NCBI RefSeq assembly: GCF_009928445.1
Contig: NZ_JAABNO010000003.1
Location: 62,001 to 126,000, forward strand
Direction of reading: 5' to 3'
Source: Clostridium sp. C8-1-8
GTDB taxonomy: Bacteria > Bacillota > Clostridia > Clostridiales > Clostridiaceae
DNA length: 64,000 bases
Shown here: positions 28,617 through 37,593 of the stretch, in pieces
Numbering within the stretch: the first letter of the stretch is position 1
Layout of the letters: each line of letters opens with the position of its first letter
Made by a program: the position numbers and the translations under genes
Notes under the pieces: model-generated
What the model saw: only the letters and a program-made list of their open reading frames with translations
What the model was told of the DNA's origin: nothing
The model's database searches: none

Positions 28617-30092
28617 TTAGATCACTTCAACTGCAGCTTTACTCTTAATGCCGCTAACTGTCTTTGGCTTAAAGTACTTGTCCTCATCTAATGTTGCAAA
28701 GGCAAGTATTATAAATACCCAACTTATAATAAAGGAGTATCTATCCTGTGATTCAGTGATTAAATATAGCAAACCATAGCCACAGTATATTATATAAAAC
28801 AGATTTATTATTGAATTTTTTAAGTACTGCTTTTTATTAAATAATCCTTTGTAGGTTAGTAGCATAATACCTAAGTAGAATATCTGACTGTAAAAATGAG
28901 CTGAATATCGAAGATCAATAGTTATATCATTAGGTTTCAGCTTGGAATGGGACCAATAAATAGCACCAAAGTCCCCTTCAGCCCACTGCATTGTATACTT
29001 TACAAAGAAGAATTTTCCAAGTTCATTTAATGGAGTCTTTGTTAGTCTCTCAATCACAAGATTCTTTGCTGCTTCTGAAGTTTTCTCGTAATCATTATTA
29101 TATTTATCACCTATATTGGAATCATCATAATTAAACCTTCCATAAGTCTTTATATTTGACCCTTTTAATATAGATGTCCATTTAGGCTCGCTGCCTCCCC
29201 AAAGCTGCTGCTCTGTAATTCCTTTAAAAATAAGGACATTACTTACTATTACTAAAGGAACTAAGAAGCCTGCTAATATATAAGAAGAAGCTAATATCTT
29301 TTTCTTCAGTTTTTCTCTGCTGTAAAATATTAAATACATTGTATAGGCAACTATCATTACTGATCCTACCATTCTAAATAGATTGCCAACGCTTAAACTT
29401 AAGGCCGAAAGTAATAAGAACCATGAAGGCTTTTTATTTTTTACAACCAAAATAAAAACATAAACACTGAGCATATAAAAAGGTATTGCCATATTCTCTG
29501 AGCAATAAACCGCACTATAAATTAAAATTGGTGGGTATATAGCCGCTATATAACTTGTCCAAATTGCCTTCAGCTTTGAATTAAAAACTTCTTTAGAAAT
29601 TAAATAACAGATAAAAATTGTACTTGTGGAGCATATCACATTTATAAACTTTAATGTAAACAAAGAATAAGTGAAGAATTTCCTAATTAAAGCGAAGTAT
29701 AAAATCGTAATAGTCAAATGTGGAAATCTTGCATAATAACTATGTCCTTTGAACATAGCATATTGACCCTTTAAAAAGTATTCACTTCTCATATACATTC
29801 CACCAAAATCTGATACTGGTACACTATTTATAGACATTATCCATGCTAGTCTTAATATGAAACCAAAGGCAACAATTACTATAATTAAAGTCCTAGTTTT
29901 AATATTCTTTTTTATGCAGTAATTTAAAGCTAATCCACAGATAATAAAAAATACTGCAAATAAAAAGTCCTTATAACTCATAACTTTTGAATACTGCTCA
30001 ACTAAATATAAAACCGATAATATTACAAGAGCTATTAAGAATTTGAGGCTTGTATTTATTAATTTTGATAAAAAATTTGCTTTGCCTGACAT
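28617..30092 (-). CDS. GT-C-type membrane glycosyltransferase (PMT/ArnT-like)
   Basis: 491 aa with about 11-12 predicted membrane helices. The first outer loop carries SVPVSDFGGMYMRSEYFLKG, the acidic motif expected in polyprenyl-phosphate-sugar-dependent GT-C enzymes, and is followed by FPHLTITILYFALIRKFF. It would transfer a sugar from an undecaprenyl-phosphate donor to a surface acceptor. AGGAGGAG precedes the ATG. Acceptor and donor are unknown; no glycan cluster is around it. Confidence 0.78.
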   Translation of the reverse strand: MSGKANFLSKLINTSLKFLIALVILSVLYLVEQYSKVMSYKDFLFAVFFIICGLALNYCIKKNIKTRTLIIVIVAFGFILRLAWIMSINSVPVSDFGGMYMRSEYFLKGQYAMFKGHSYYARFPHLTITILYFALIRKFFTYSLFTLKFINVICSTSTIFICYLISKEVFNSKLKAIWTSYIAAIYPPILIYSAVYCSENMAIPFYMLSVYVFILVVKNKKPSWFLLLSALSLSVGNLFRMVGSVMIVAYTMYLIFYSREKLKKKILASSYILAGFLVPLVIVSNVLIFKGITEQQLWGGSEPKWTSILKGSNIKTYGRFNYDDSNIGDKYNNDYEKTSEAAKNLVIERLTKTPLNELGKFFFVKYTMQWAEGDFGAIYWSHSKLKPNDITIDLRYSAHFYSQIFYLGIMLLTYKGLFNKKQYLKNSIINLFYIIYCGYGLLYLITESQDRYSFIISWVFIILAFATLDEDKYFKPKTVSGIKSKAAVEVI

Positions 30093-30325
30093 GTTTCTCC
30101 TCCTGCCTACTGTCCTTAGAAATTTTAATAGTTATTACTATTTTTATTCCATTTGATATGATACTCCAAAAGCAGACAGAATTCAAATTTTCTTTTAATA
30201 ATTATAGATGTCCCCTTAATGCTATAAATTGTTGAAATAAAGCTTCATAGATTAATCAAAGCTTTATTTTAAGTTTTAAGAGTTGTAGTGTACATTATAA
30301 TGTAATAGGACTAAATTATATGCCA

Positions 30326-30377
30326 ATAACGCCAATACATGATTTATGGATTAGTATAAATCATGTATTGGCGTTAT
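30326..30377 (-). terminator. 22-bp perfect hairpin after the chemoreceptor-like gene
   Basis: ATAACGCCAATACATGATTTAT (positions 30326-30347) is perfectly complementary to 30356-30377, with an 8-nt loop. It starts 4 nt after the stop at 30382 and has no clear U-run, so it may act as a 3' end or processing barrier rather than a classical terminator. Confidence 0.6.
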
Positions 30378-30381
30378 AGCT

Positions 30382-31209
30382 TTAAAGCTTTCTTGCTAAG
30401 TTGTCTAAGCTATTAGCATTTTTGCTTATTTCCTGGATTGTGGCTGATATCTCTTCAAAAGCAACAGCTTGAGATTCAAATATTTTACTAGTTTCATTTA
30501 ACTTACCTGATATGTTTTCTACAGCAGTTTCTATCTTAGTAAGAACGCTGTCTATTTTCTTAATTGATTCACTGCTAGAACCAGATAACTTTCTTATCTC
30601 CTGCGCGACCACACTAAACCCTTTACCCATTTCTCCGGCTCTTGCAGCTTCAATTGCAGCATTTAAGCCTAACATATTAGTCTGATGTGATACTGATTCA
30701 ACAAATCTTATAATGTCATCGGTTCCTTTTGCACTATCCGATGCTATCTTTACTTCTTTTAAAATCTCCTTATCATTGGCAGATATAGTCTGAACTCCTT
30801 CTGTCAATGCTTGGATAGAAGCTGACATCTGTTCAAGTGAGGATGCTAAAGCCTCTGAGGTAGCCAAAACCTTATTTCTCTTCTCTAGTGATTTTCCTAC
30901 CACTATAGCTCCTACTACCTTATTTTCTTCCTTTATAGGAATAGCATATGACTTGAATGGGATCCCATAAACCTCTTTTGGTACATCCATAATGACAGTT
31001 TGTCCAGTGGTTAAAGCCTCATGTATAGCTCCACCCTTAGGCACCTTTTCTCCAGCCTTCGCTTTTAGTTGTAACCCCTCACAATTCATTACTTCTAAAT
31101 ACTTCTCAGCATCAGTAATAGCAAAGGATGCCTCTTCATCAAATAAAATATTTAAAAATGGCAATACATTGTAAAAAGATTGTAGTATGGTATTTTCTGA
31201 TATTTTCAA
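30382..31209 (-). CDS. Soluble methyl-accepting chemotaxis-like protein
   Basis: 276 aa from the TTG at 31209, which lies 9 nt after AGGAGG; the frame opens further upstream at 31269 without a ribosome site. No membrane helix is present. Residues 1-115 form a small sensor domain ([36 protein letters not shown]), likely a GAF/PAS-like fold. The rest is a coiled coil with the MCP hairpin tip [20 protein letters not shown] and [13 protein letters not shown]. It should signal to CheW/CheA in the cytosol. The sensor ligand is unknown; no che genes are adjacent. Confidence 0.86.
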   Translation of the reverse strand: MKISENTILQSFYNVLPFLNILFDEEASFAITDAEKYLEVMNCEGLQLKAKAGEKVPKGGAIHEALTTGQTVIMDVPKEVYGIPFKSYAIPIKEENKVVGAIVVGKSLEKRNKVLATSEALASSLEQMSASIQALTEGVQTISANDKEILKEVKIASDSAKGTDDIIRFVESVSHQTNMLGLNAAIEAARAGEMGKGFSVVAQEIRKLSGSSSESIKKIDSVLTKIETAVENISGKLNETSKIFESQAVAFEEISATIQEISKNANSLDNLARKL

Positions 31210-31425
31210 TAGATTGTACCTCCTAGAAAATTCTATATCTTTATTTTTATAATCGCACATAACTTCCAAAACTTTAACAAAACATACTTATGCTCAAGTA
31301 TATTGGTAAAATATAATGTTTCGAACATAAAACTACCTTACTTAGAGTTATAATATAGTTTATACGAAATAAACTTGACTCTAATTTGTTCATATAGGAT
31401 TTTCTTATGAAAGGATAGATTTTTT

Positions 31426-31971
31426 ATGAAAGATTTTTTCTTATCAACTAATAGAATTGGTTTTTCCTCATGGAATGAGAGCGACTACGATGAAGCAATG
31501 GAACTTTGGGCAAATCCAAACGTAACTAAGTATATAGTTGCCAGCGGAAAGATGTCAGAAGAACAGGTTTTGGAAAGACTACATAAAGAAATGGATACTT
31601 TTAATAAATTTAAAATTCAATACTGGCCTATCTACCTTTTAGGAACAGGTGAAGCTATTGGTTGTTGTGGCTTAAGGCCCTACGACTTAGAAAACAATAT
31701 CTTAGAACTTGGTGTTCATTTAAAAGAAAGATTCTGGGGCAAAGGCCTGGCTATAGAAGCATGCAAAGCAGTAATTGAGTATGCCTTTAGTATTTTAAAT
31801 GTTTCAGCGCTTTTTGCAGGACACAACCCAAATAATAAAGTATCATCAAAACTTCTAAAAAAGTTAGGATTTCAATATTTGCGTGATGAGTTTTACCCAC
31901 CAACCAATCTAAATCATCCATCTTATCTTCTGAAAAAGCAAGATTACGATAAGAATAATATATCCTATTGA
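31426..31971 (+). CDS. GNAT acetyltransferase, RimJ/RimL-like
   Basis: 181 aa. TNRIGFSSWNESDYDEAMELW is the RimJ-like N-terminus; GVHLKERFWGKGLAIEACKA is the acetyl-CoA motif; GHNPNNKVSSKLLKKLGFQYL is the conserved end. Likely N-terminal or small-molecule acetyltransferase. A structured repeat follows it. Confidence 0.87.
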   Translation: MKDFFLSTNRIGFSSWNESDYDEAMELWANPNVTKYIVASGKMSEEQVLERLHKEMDTFNKFKIQYWPIYLLGTGEAIGCCGLRPYDLENNILELGVHLKERFWGKGLAIEACKAVIEYAFSILNVSALFAGHNPNNKVSSKLLKKLGFQYLRDEFYPPTNLNHPSYLLKKQDYDKNNISY

Positions 31972-32014
31972 TATCTGTATTTATTACTTATACGATATGT
32001 AACTATATTACACA

Positions 32015-32109
32015 AGGGTTCCATCACTAAAACTTAAGTTATGCATGTTCAAAACCCTGCACCTATAAACTTTTATTATGGATAACTTAATAGGGAAAGT
32101 GGGAACCCT
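32015..32109. repeat. Two-tier stem-loop repeat (family I), copy A
   Basis: Outer stem AGGGTTCC (32015-32022) / GGAACCCT (32102-32109), a short CACT/AGTG step (32025-32028/32098-32101), inner stem TTAAGTTAT (32034-32042) / ATAACTTAA (32082-32090). ATAACTTAA-N12-GAACCCTAT recurs with identical spacing at 42759-42788. No gene; it lies between a GNAT and a DUF1232 gene. Confidence 0.65.
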
Positions 32110-32143
32110 ATGTCACTTCGATTCGAAACATACCATTACTTTT

Positions 32144-32560
32144 TTATGACATCAAAGCTCTAACCTTCAATATAATATACAGAGCTAGTGCAACCCATAT
32201 TGCTATTATCAAAACAGCAAAGGCATAGCTCTTTTTCTTTATATTACTATACTTTTTTTCCGCCTCAGCTCTACACTCTTCCATAATACTCTTGGGTATC
32301 GATTTAACAGCTAAAGCAATACCTAGCGGCAATATTATCACATCATCGACATAACCTAAAATAGGTACAAAATCTGGTATTAAATCAATTGGACTCAAAG
32401 CATAACCTACTACTAATAAAATAATTAGCTTTGTATAAATAGGTATTTCTTTTCTTCTATAGGCTAGATATAAAGCTCCAATTTCCTTCTTCATATTCTT
32501 AGTTCTATTTCTAAACTTTTTTAAAGAAAATCCAAATATATTAGTAAAACTTTTAAGCAT
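32144..32560 (-). CDS. YkvA/DUF1232-family membrane protein
   Basis: 138 aa. The DUF1232 core YALSPIDLIPDFVPILGYVDD is clear near residues 60-80, with one hydrophobic helix before it and another at the C-terminus (AVLIIAIWVALALYIIL). The ATG at 32560 follows TTGGAG; a TTG 27 nt upstream is less likely. Molecular function of the family is unknown. Confidence 0.85.
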   Translation of the reverse strand: MLKSFTNIFGFSLKKFRNRTKNMKKEIGALYLAYRRKEIPIYTKLIILLVVGYALSPIDLIPDFVPILGYVDDVIILPLGIALAVKSIPKSIMEECRAEAEKKYSNIKKKSYAFAVLIIAIWVALALYIILKVRALMS

Positions 32561-32677
32561 AGTATCTCCAACCTTTATTTTATACAAAAAACTTAATTGT
32601 AAATTTTTCTTCTTTATGATTATTTAGACATAAAATCTAATATTATTACAAATACTTATACCATAGGAGGTGATAAC

Positions 32678-33976
32678 ATGGAATTTATATTAAATTTGTT
32701 TAACGACTACGGTTATATTATATTGTTTCTATCTTTAACTCTTGAATTAATAGCTTTCCCACTACCTGGAGAAATAATGATGACTTACTGTGGTTTTCTT
32801 ATTTATGAATCTAAGATGAATCTATATGGTAGTTTGGTTTCAGCTTCCATGGGAGTCATATTAGGAATAACTATTGCATATATTATCGGAAACAAACTAG
32901 GTGTTGATTTTATTAACAAGTATTTTTCTTATTTCCATATAAATAAGAACACCTTAGAAAAGCCCTCTAACTGGTTTAACTCTTATGGAAACAATTTATT
33001 AATATTTGCATATTTTATTCCAGGTGTAAGACATATAACAGGATACTTCTCAGGTATAAGCAAAATATCATTTAAAAAGTTTGCTATCAATGCCTATTTA
33101 GGAGCTATATTATGGACCTTCACCTTTATATCCTTAGGCATGTTCTTAGGTCCAAATTGGGAGAAACTTGATAGTTATATTTCAAAATATGTATCATATA
33201 TTTTTATACTTATTCTTATAATTATATCAGCTGTATATTCATACAAAAATAAAGGTTTCAGACTAATTAAGTTTAGCTTTAAAGCTCTAAATAATAGTAT
33301 TATATATATTTATTCCTTCACTAAAAGCAAGCAGATGATGAATATAGTGAACTTAGCATTTATAGGTATTTTAGCTCTAATTATAGGAATAATTCAAGAT
33401 TACATAACATCAGACTCTACTCACTGCAATTTTATAGCAACTTATTATATAAAGGGTATATTTAATAATCATTTGACTAAATTCATCCCTATATTTAGGC
33501 TATTTACTTCTTATGTAATTATAATACCTTTGATATTATTATTTTCAATTATAATAATAAAAAAGAGTTCATCACCTACCCTTAACCTTCAATTTCTATT
33601 TACTACTATTGTTGGTGGAGAAGTTTTGTGCTCTTTACTAAATAACATCTTCAAATCACTTAGACCAGCATCTGAACTCTACAACAGTTCTTATACTCTT
33701 CCTAGTCACGAAGGTATTATGTCAATTGTTGTATATGGCTATTTAACCTATTTATTATTAGACAATATAAGAAATCCTGCAGGTTCACTACTCTTATGTT
33801 CCTTAGCTTTATTAATTTGCACTTTCTGTGGTATAGGAAGCTTACTTTCAACAGTTGATAGCTTGTCTGATGTTTTGTCCGGTTATGTCTTTGGTCTAGT
33901 ATGGCTTACTATTAATATTGTGTTATTAAGAATATATAAAATTATAAACTGTGATGACAGCTTATCCTTAGCCTAA
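32678..33976 (+). CDS. DedA-family protein fused to a PAP2-like domain
   Basis: 432 aa, about 11-12 membrane helices. Residues 1-200 are DedA/SNARE-associated (AFPLPGEIMMTYCGF; FAYFIPGVRHITGYFSGISK), a family linked to polyprenyl-phosphate and phospholipid flipping. After about 225, a PAP2-like phosphatase domain follows: KSLRP (near 325) and YTLPSHEGI (near 340). The third PAP2 motif, normally SR-x5-H-x3-D, reads SLLSTVDSLSD, so Arg and the nucleophilic His are replaced by Ser and Asp. The phosphatase half may be inactive. AGGAGGTGAT precedes the ATG. Confidence 0.8.
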   Translation: MEFILNLFNDYGYIILFLSLTLELIAFPLPGEIMMTYCGFLIYESKMNLYGSLVSASMGVILGITIAYIIGNKLGVDFINKYFSYFHINKNTLEKPSNWFNSYGNNLLIFAYFIPGVRHITGYFSGISKISFKKFAINAYLGAILWTFTFISLGMFLGPNWEKLDSYISKYVSYIFILILIIISAVYSYKNKGFRLIKFSFKALNNSIIYIYSFTKSKQMMNIVNLAFIGILALIIGIIQDYITSDSTHCNFIATYYIKGIFNNHLTKFIPIFRLFTSYVIIIPLILLFSIIIIKKSSSPTLNLQFLFTTIVGGEVLCSLLNNIFKSLRPASELYNSSYTLPSHEGIMSIVVYGYLTYLLLDNIRNPAGSLLLCSLALLICTFCGIGSLLSTVDSLSDVLSGYVFGLVWLTINIVLLRIYKIINCDDSLSLA

Positions 33977-34054
33977 TAGTACTTTTATACTAAAAATAAT
34001 ATTTTAGTAATTTAAAACAAAATAGACTTTAACTTTATATGAAGCAAACTAGCT

Positions 34055-34089
34055 AAAAGCCACCTTTCAGTGATTAATGGTGGCCTTTT
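34055..34089. terminator. Terminator after the DedA-PAP2 gene
   Basis: AAAAGCCACC (34055-34064) pairs with GGTGGCCTTTT (34079-34089) with a one-base bulge, ending in a T-run. Confidence 0.7.
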
Positions 34090-34174
34090 AAATTCTACTT
34101 GGTTTGATACTATAGTTCTAATTGATTTGATGTGCAGAATACTAAATAGCATCTACTAAATTATTAAGCATTAA

Positions 34175-35041
34175 TTAACAATAATAATCTATAATATACT
34201 CCATATCTATTAGGCACTTTCTCACATTTCTATTCTTCATATTAGCCTCAGCTTTTATTACATATCTTTTAATAGTCCTTATATCAATATTGTATTTTTC
34301 TAAAGTACTTATATTATCCTTAATAAACTTGTATAACTGCAGAATTTCCTCTTCGCTTATTTCAAGTTTCTCAAGCTTTCCTATATATTCATAAGCCTTA
34401 TCAACATCTAAAATACTATTGTCTTTAGGTAATTGAACTAGATCTATATTTCGTTTTATATCAACTCTACCATTAATATCATTAATCAGCTTTTTAAGTC
34501 TTTTTTCTTGCGAATCTAGCAATGGCAGCCCTATATTTAACTGAAGCTTAATATCTCTAGGAAGCTCTAAGCCTTCAGGAACATTAAAAGATAATTCCCT
34601 GTTTTCTAAAACCTTTGATAATATCTCATCCTTCTCCAGATCTATCTTTCTTAAACCTTTACTTATCTCCCTAACAAGTTCTGGATTAAGTCCAGTATGT
34701 TGCTGAAGATGTATTATTCCAAGTCTATAAAGCTTACCAGTTTCAAGGTTTTTTATGGTATATCTATACTTTAATGCTCTTCCGCATTCGCATCTCATTT
34801 CTCCAGTTCTAGCTTCAGCCTCCTCATATTCTAACAACACCCATTTAAGTAGTTTGTTCATGGAAGCCTCAGGATCATCAAGCTCCTCTTCTGTAAGTGC
34901 AGCTCCTAATTTTTTTGCCCAGCTATTTAACCATTGGGTCTTCTTCCCTCTCTTAACATAGTTCTCTAAGAAGATTTTTTGCTCTTTGTTAAGAAGTTTG
35001 TAAGCCTCTTCCATTAATTCTCTACTCAAAATTTTATACAT
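34175..35041 (-). CDS. Conserved helical cytosolic protein of unknown function
   Basis: 288 aa, mostly alpha-helical and charged. A small Cys motif MRCECGRALKYRYTI near residue 82 looks like half a zinc knuckle. The layout is reminiscent of DUF3895-type proteins of Bacillales, but I am not certain. It lies 19 nt downstream of a second Cys-motif protein (DUF6062-like), and the two probably form an operon. No catalytic motif is seen. Confidence 0.6.
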   Translation of the reverse strand: MYKILSRELMEEAYKLLNKEQKIFLENYVKRGKKTQWLNSWAKKLGAALTEEELDDPEASMNKLLKWVLLEYEEAEARTGEMRCECGRALKYRYTIKNLETGKLYRLGIIHLQQHTGLNPELVREISKGLRKIDLEKDEILSKVLENRELSFNVPEGLELPRDIKLQLNIGLPLLDSQEKRLKKLINDINGRVDIKRNIDLVQLPKDNSILDVDKAYEYIGKLEKLEISEEEILQLYKFIKDNISTLEKYNIDIRTIKRYVIKAEANMKNRNVRKCLIDMEYIIDYYC

Positions 35042-35060
35042 AAACTCTCACCCATTTTTA

Positions 35061-35786
35061 TTAATAATTACTCAAAAGTTTTTGAAGTGCTCTTTGTACA
35101 GAATCCTTTGATGTTCCCCAAGGAGCATCTGCATTTAAGTAATCAAATTTTTTTATAAACCACTGTAATTCTTTTTGTAACCGTTCCAAATTGTCAATAT
35201 GTATCTTATTGGTAATATCAATGAATTCTTTACGATTATCTGAACTTTTTATATGGGAACTACCTTCTAGTATATTGGAATGATGCTTATTACAAAAACC
35301 ATTGGAAGATTTATATAGTTCTCTAAACTCACTATCCTTTATCCAAAGGTCCACAAGCACCTTAACCATATCCTTATTGTGCTTTTTTACATTAGAACAA
35401 ATAAAACAGTTATTTTCTAAATCAACAGCGGTTTCTTTATCTACATCCTTATTTTGTTTAAACAGCTTATTTAAAATAGATTGATCTGTCTTTATTGTAA
35501 CCTTGCCTTTTTTAGCATCCTTTAGCTTTTCATTTATTATCTTATCTAACATTATAGCTAAACCAAGCTTATCACTTCCTCTATTGAGCTTTTCTATGTG
35601 TGTTGAGCAAAACTTGTATTCAGCTCCTATCTTAGGATAAAAGTCAAGATCCATGACTCTTTCTCCTAGAATCGAATGCATTAGCTGTTCCTCATAGCTT
35701 TTCTCTAGATTGCATAGTGCACATTCTGTTGTTTTATGTTCAAAGGCTTCATAAAGCTTTATTTCTTCTAATTTCAGTTTTTTCAT
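35061..35786 (-). CDS. DUF6062-like protein with two CxxC...FCxxH modules
   Basis: 241 aa, soluble. Two similar zinc-finger-like units are seen: ECALCNLEK with FCSTHIEKL (about 22-67), and NCFICSNVKKH with FCNKHHSNIL (about 128-173). The internal duplication suggests two metal sites. Function is unknown. It is the first gene of a two-gene unit with the 288-aa protein. Confidence 0.65.
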   Translation of the reverse strand: MKKLKLEEIKLYEAFEHKTTECALCNLEKSYEEQLMHSILGERVMDLDFYPKIGAEYKFCSTHIEKLNRGSDKLGLAIMLDKIINEKLKDAKKGKVTIKTDQSILNKLFKQNKDVDKETAVDLENNCFICSNVKKHNKDMVKVLVDLWIKDSEFRELYKSSNGFCNKHHSNILEGSSHIKSSDNRKEFIDITNKIHIDNLERLQKELQWFIKKFDYLNADAPWGTSKDSVQRALQKLLSNY

Positions 35787-36074
35787 ACTCTCTCTCCCTA
35801 GTATATTTTTGGTTATATTTAAAATTATAACTTATTTCAAAGAAAACCATTAGAAAAACTTTATGTAAAATACATTTTTCTAAGGAATAAAAGGCTAATT
35901 CTCTTATAAGCTTTTATGCCTTTATTTTTAGAACGGTCGACTAATAAATAATAGTCATTACCTATAAAACCCTATGAATCCCTGTTTAACTTTAAAAAAC
36001 TTAATCATAATAAATTATGCGTTAATCATACAAAATACTTTAAAAAATTTGAATAAAGCTTATATTTTCAGACT
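35787..36074. other. Non-coding region upstream of hsp18
   Basis: AT-rich, no gene seen. GGC near 35893 and GCCTTTATTTTT near 35921 could form an imperfect hairpin. No CIRCE or CtsR operator is recognised. Confidence 0.35.
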
Positions 36075-36103
36075 TTGACTTTCCTTGACCTTTAATTTAT
36101 TAT
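36075..36103 (+). promoter_or_regulatory. hsp18 promoter
   Basis: TTGACT (36075-36080), 17 nt, TATTAT (36098-36103), with a leader of about 40 nt ending in AGGAGGG before the ATG. Confidence 0.6.
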
Positions 36104-36149
36104 ATAGCTGTAAGGTAAATTAAATATAATTCATTAGGAGGGATTTTAA

Positions 36150-36590
36150 ATGTTTGAAATGATACCTTTTAGAAAAAACAACTTATCTGGGAGAGATGAT
36201 TTCTTTGCACCATCCTTTAAAAACTTCTTTGATGATGATTTCTTTACAGCAATGACAAACATAAACGAAAGTTTTAAAGTTGACTTAAAAGAAACAGATG
36301 GAAACTACCTAGTTGAAGCGGATCTTCCCGGAATAAAAAAAGAAGCCATAGATATTGATTACTCTAATAATTATCTAATAATAAGTGCTAAAAGAGATGA
36401 TTGTATGGAAGAGACAAAAGAAAATTATGTACGCCGTGAAAGACATTATGGTGAGTTTAAAAGAAGTTTCTATGTAGATAATGTAGATGAAAATAAAATT
36501 GATGCATCTTTTAAAGATGGTGTTTTGAGGATAGTTCTTCCAAAGATGACCAAAGGCCAAGATAGAAAAAGAAAAATCGTTATCCACTAA
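36150..36590 (+). CDS. hsp18: Hsp20/alpha-crystallin small heat-shock protein
   Basis: 146 aa, ATP-independent holdase that binds unfolding proteins. The alpha-crystallin domain starts at about residue 35 (FKVDLKETDGNYLVEADLPG) and ends with the conserved DGVLRIVLPK. The N-terminal arm has FRKNNLSGRDDFF. The size and sequence resemble Hsp18 of Clostridium acetobutylicum. Monocistronic with its own promoter and terminator; no known stress operator is visible. Confidence 0.93.
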   Translation: MFEMIPFRKNNLSGRDDFFAPSFKNFFDDDFFTAMTNINESFKVDLKETDGNYLVEADLPGIKKEAIDIDYSNNYLIISAKRDDCMEETKENYVRRERHYGEFKRSFYVDNVDENKIDASFKDGVLRIVLPKMTKGQDRKRKIVIH

Positions 36591-36595
36591 TATAT

Positions 36596-36631
36596 AAAAG
36601 TACTGAAAGCTCAATAGCTTTCAGTACTTTT
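36596..36631. terminator. Bidirectional terminator
   Basis: AAAAGTACTGAAAGC (36596-36610) / GCTTTCAGTACTTTT (36617-36631), perfect 15-bp stem with a 6-nt loop. Serves hsp18 and the converging activase operon. Confidence 0.9.
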
Positions 36632-36636
36632 ATTAT

Positions 36637-37593
36637 TTATATAGCAACCTTATTACTATATTTTCCACATCTATCACCAAAACAGCCTATAGTACTATCA
36701 TTTTCATTGATTTTAACAACTTCACATCTGTTTGGACATCCTTCACATTCAAAGCTTTTTGAAACAAATTTACTTTCAGCAAGATCAAATCCTTTAAACT
36801 TACTTACTCCAGTTTTTTCTACAGATGCTTTTGCAATAAGCGCAGCACCTATTGCTCCCATCATATTGTAGTGTTCAGGGACAAATATCTCAAAGCCTAA
36901 TGCATTTTCAAATGCTTTTTTCATCCCTTTATTTGCAGCAACTCCACCTTGAAAGAAAACCTTAGATTCTATGTCTTTTCCCTTACCTATATTATTCAAG
37001 TAATTTCTTACTAAAGCATCACATAGTCCTCTTACTATATCTGATTCATTATAGCCTAGTTGTTGTTTATGTATCATATCTGATTCTGCAAATACAGCAC
37101 ATCTTCCTGCAATTCTTACAGGTGTTGTAGATTTAAGTGCGTATTCACCAAACTCTTCTATTGGAATATCTAGTCTTTCTGCCTGCCTATCTAGAAAGGA
37201 TCCTGTTCCTGCAGCACAAACAGTATTCATTGCAAAGTCAGAAACTACTCCATTCTTTAATATGATTATTTTTGAATCCTGACCACCAATTTCAATTATA
37301 GTTCTTACATCCTTATCAATTTCTAAAGCAGCAACAGCATGAGCTGTAATTTCATTCTTTATAGCATCTCCACCAATTAAAGTTGATGCTATATGTCTTC
37401 CACTTCCAGTGGTACCTGCTGCGCTTACCTTTATACCATCATACTTCTCTTTTAAGATCTTAAATCCTTGTTGAATAGCATTTATAGGTCTTCCCTTTGT
37501 TCTTAAATAAAGTTTTTCAATTACATTCATTTTCTCATCTATAAGTACAAGATCTGTACTTACTGATCCAACATCTACGCCAAGGTAGTACAT
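36637..37593 (-). CDS. BadF/HgdC-type acyl-CoA dehydratase activase
   Basis: 318 aa ASKHA-fold ATPase that injects an electron at very low potential into a partner Fe-S protein. GVDVGSVSTDLVL and IIEIGGQDSKIIILK are phosphate motifs. Cys in NTVCAAGTGSFLDRQAERL and in IAGRCAVFAESD should bind the [4Fe-4S] cluster between two subunits. An extra C-terminal cluster CEGCPNRCEV plus GCFGDRCG suggests a second Fe-S site absent from classical HgdC. It overlaps the upstream DUF2229-like gene by 19 nt; the trio is one operon. Physiological partner not shown. Confidence 0.9.
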   Translation of the reverse strand: MYYLGVDVGSVSTDLVLIDEKMNVIEKLYLRTKGRPINAIQQGFKILKEKYDGIKVSAAGTTGSGRHIASTLIGGDAIKNEITAHAVAALEIDKDVRTIIEIGGQDSKIIILKNGVVSDFAMNTVCAAGTGSFLDRQAERLDIPIEEFGEYALKSTTPVRIAGRCAVFAESDMIHKQQLGYNESDIVRGLCDALVRNYLNNIGKGKDIESKVFFQGGVAANKGMKKAFENALGFEIFVPEHYNMMGAIGAALIAKASVEKTGVSKFKGFDLAESKFVSKSFECEGCPNRCEVVKINENDSTIGCFGDRCGKYSNKVAI

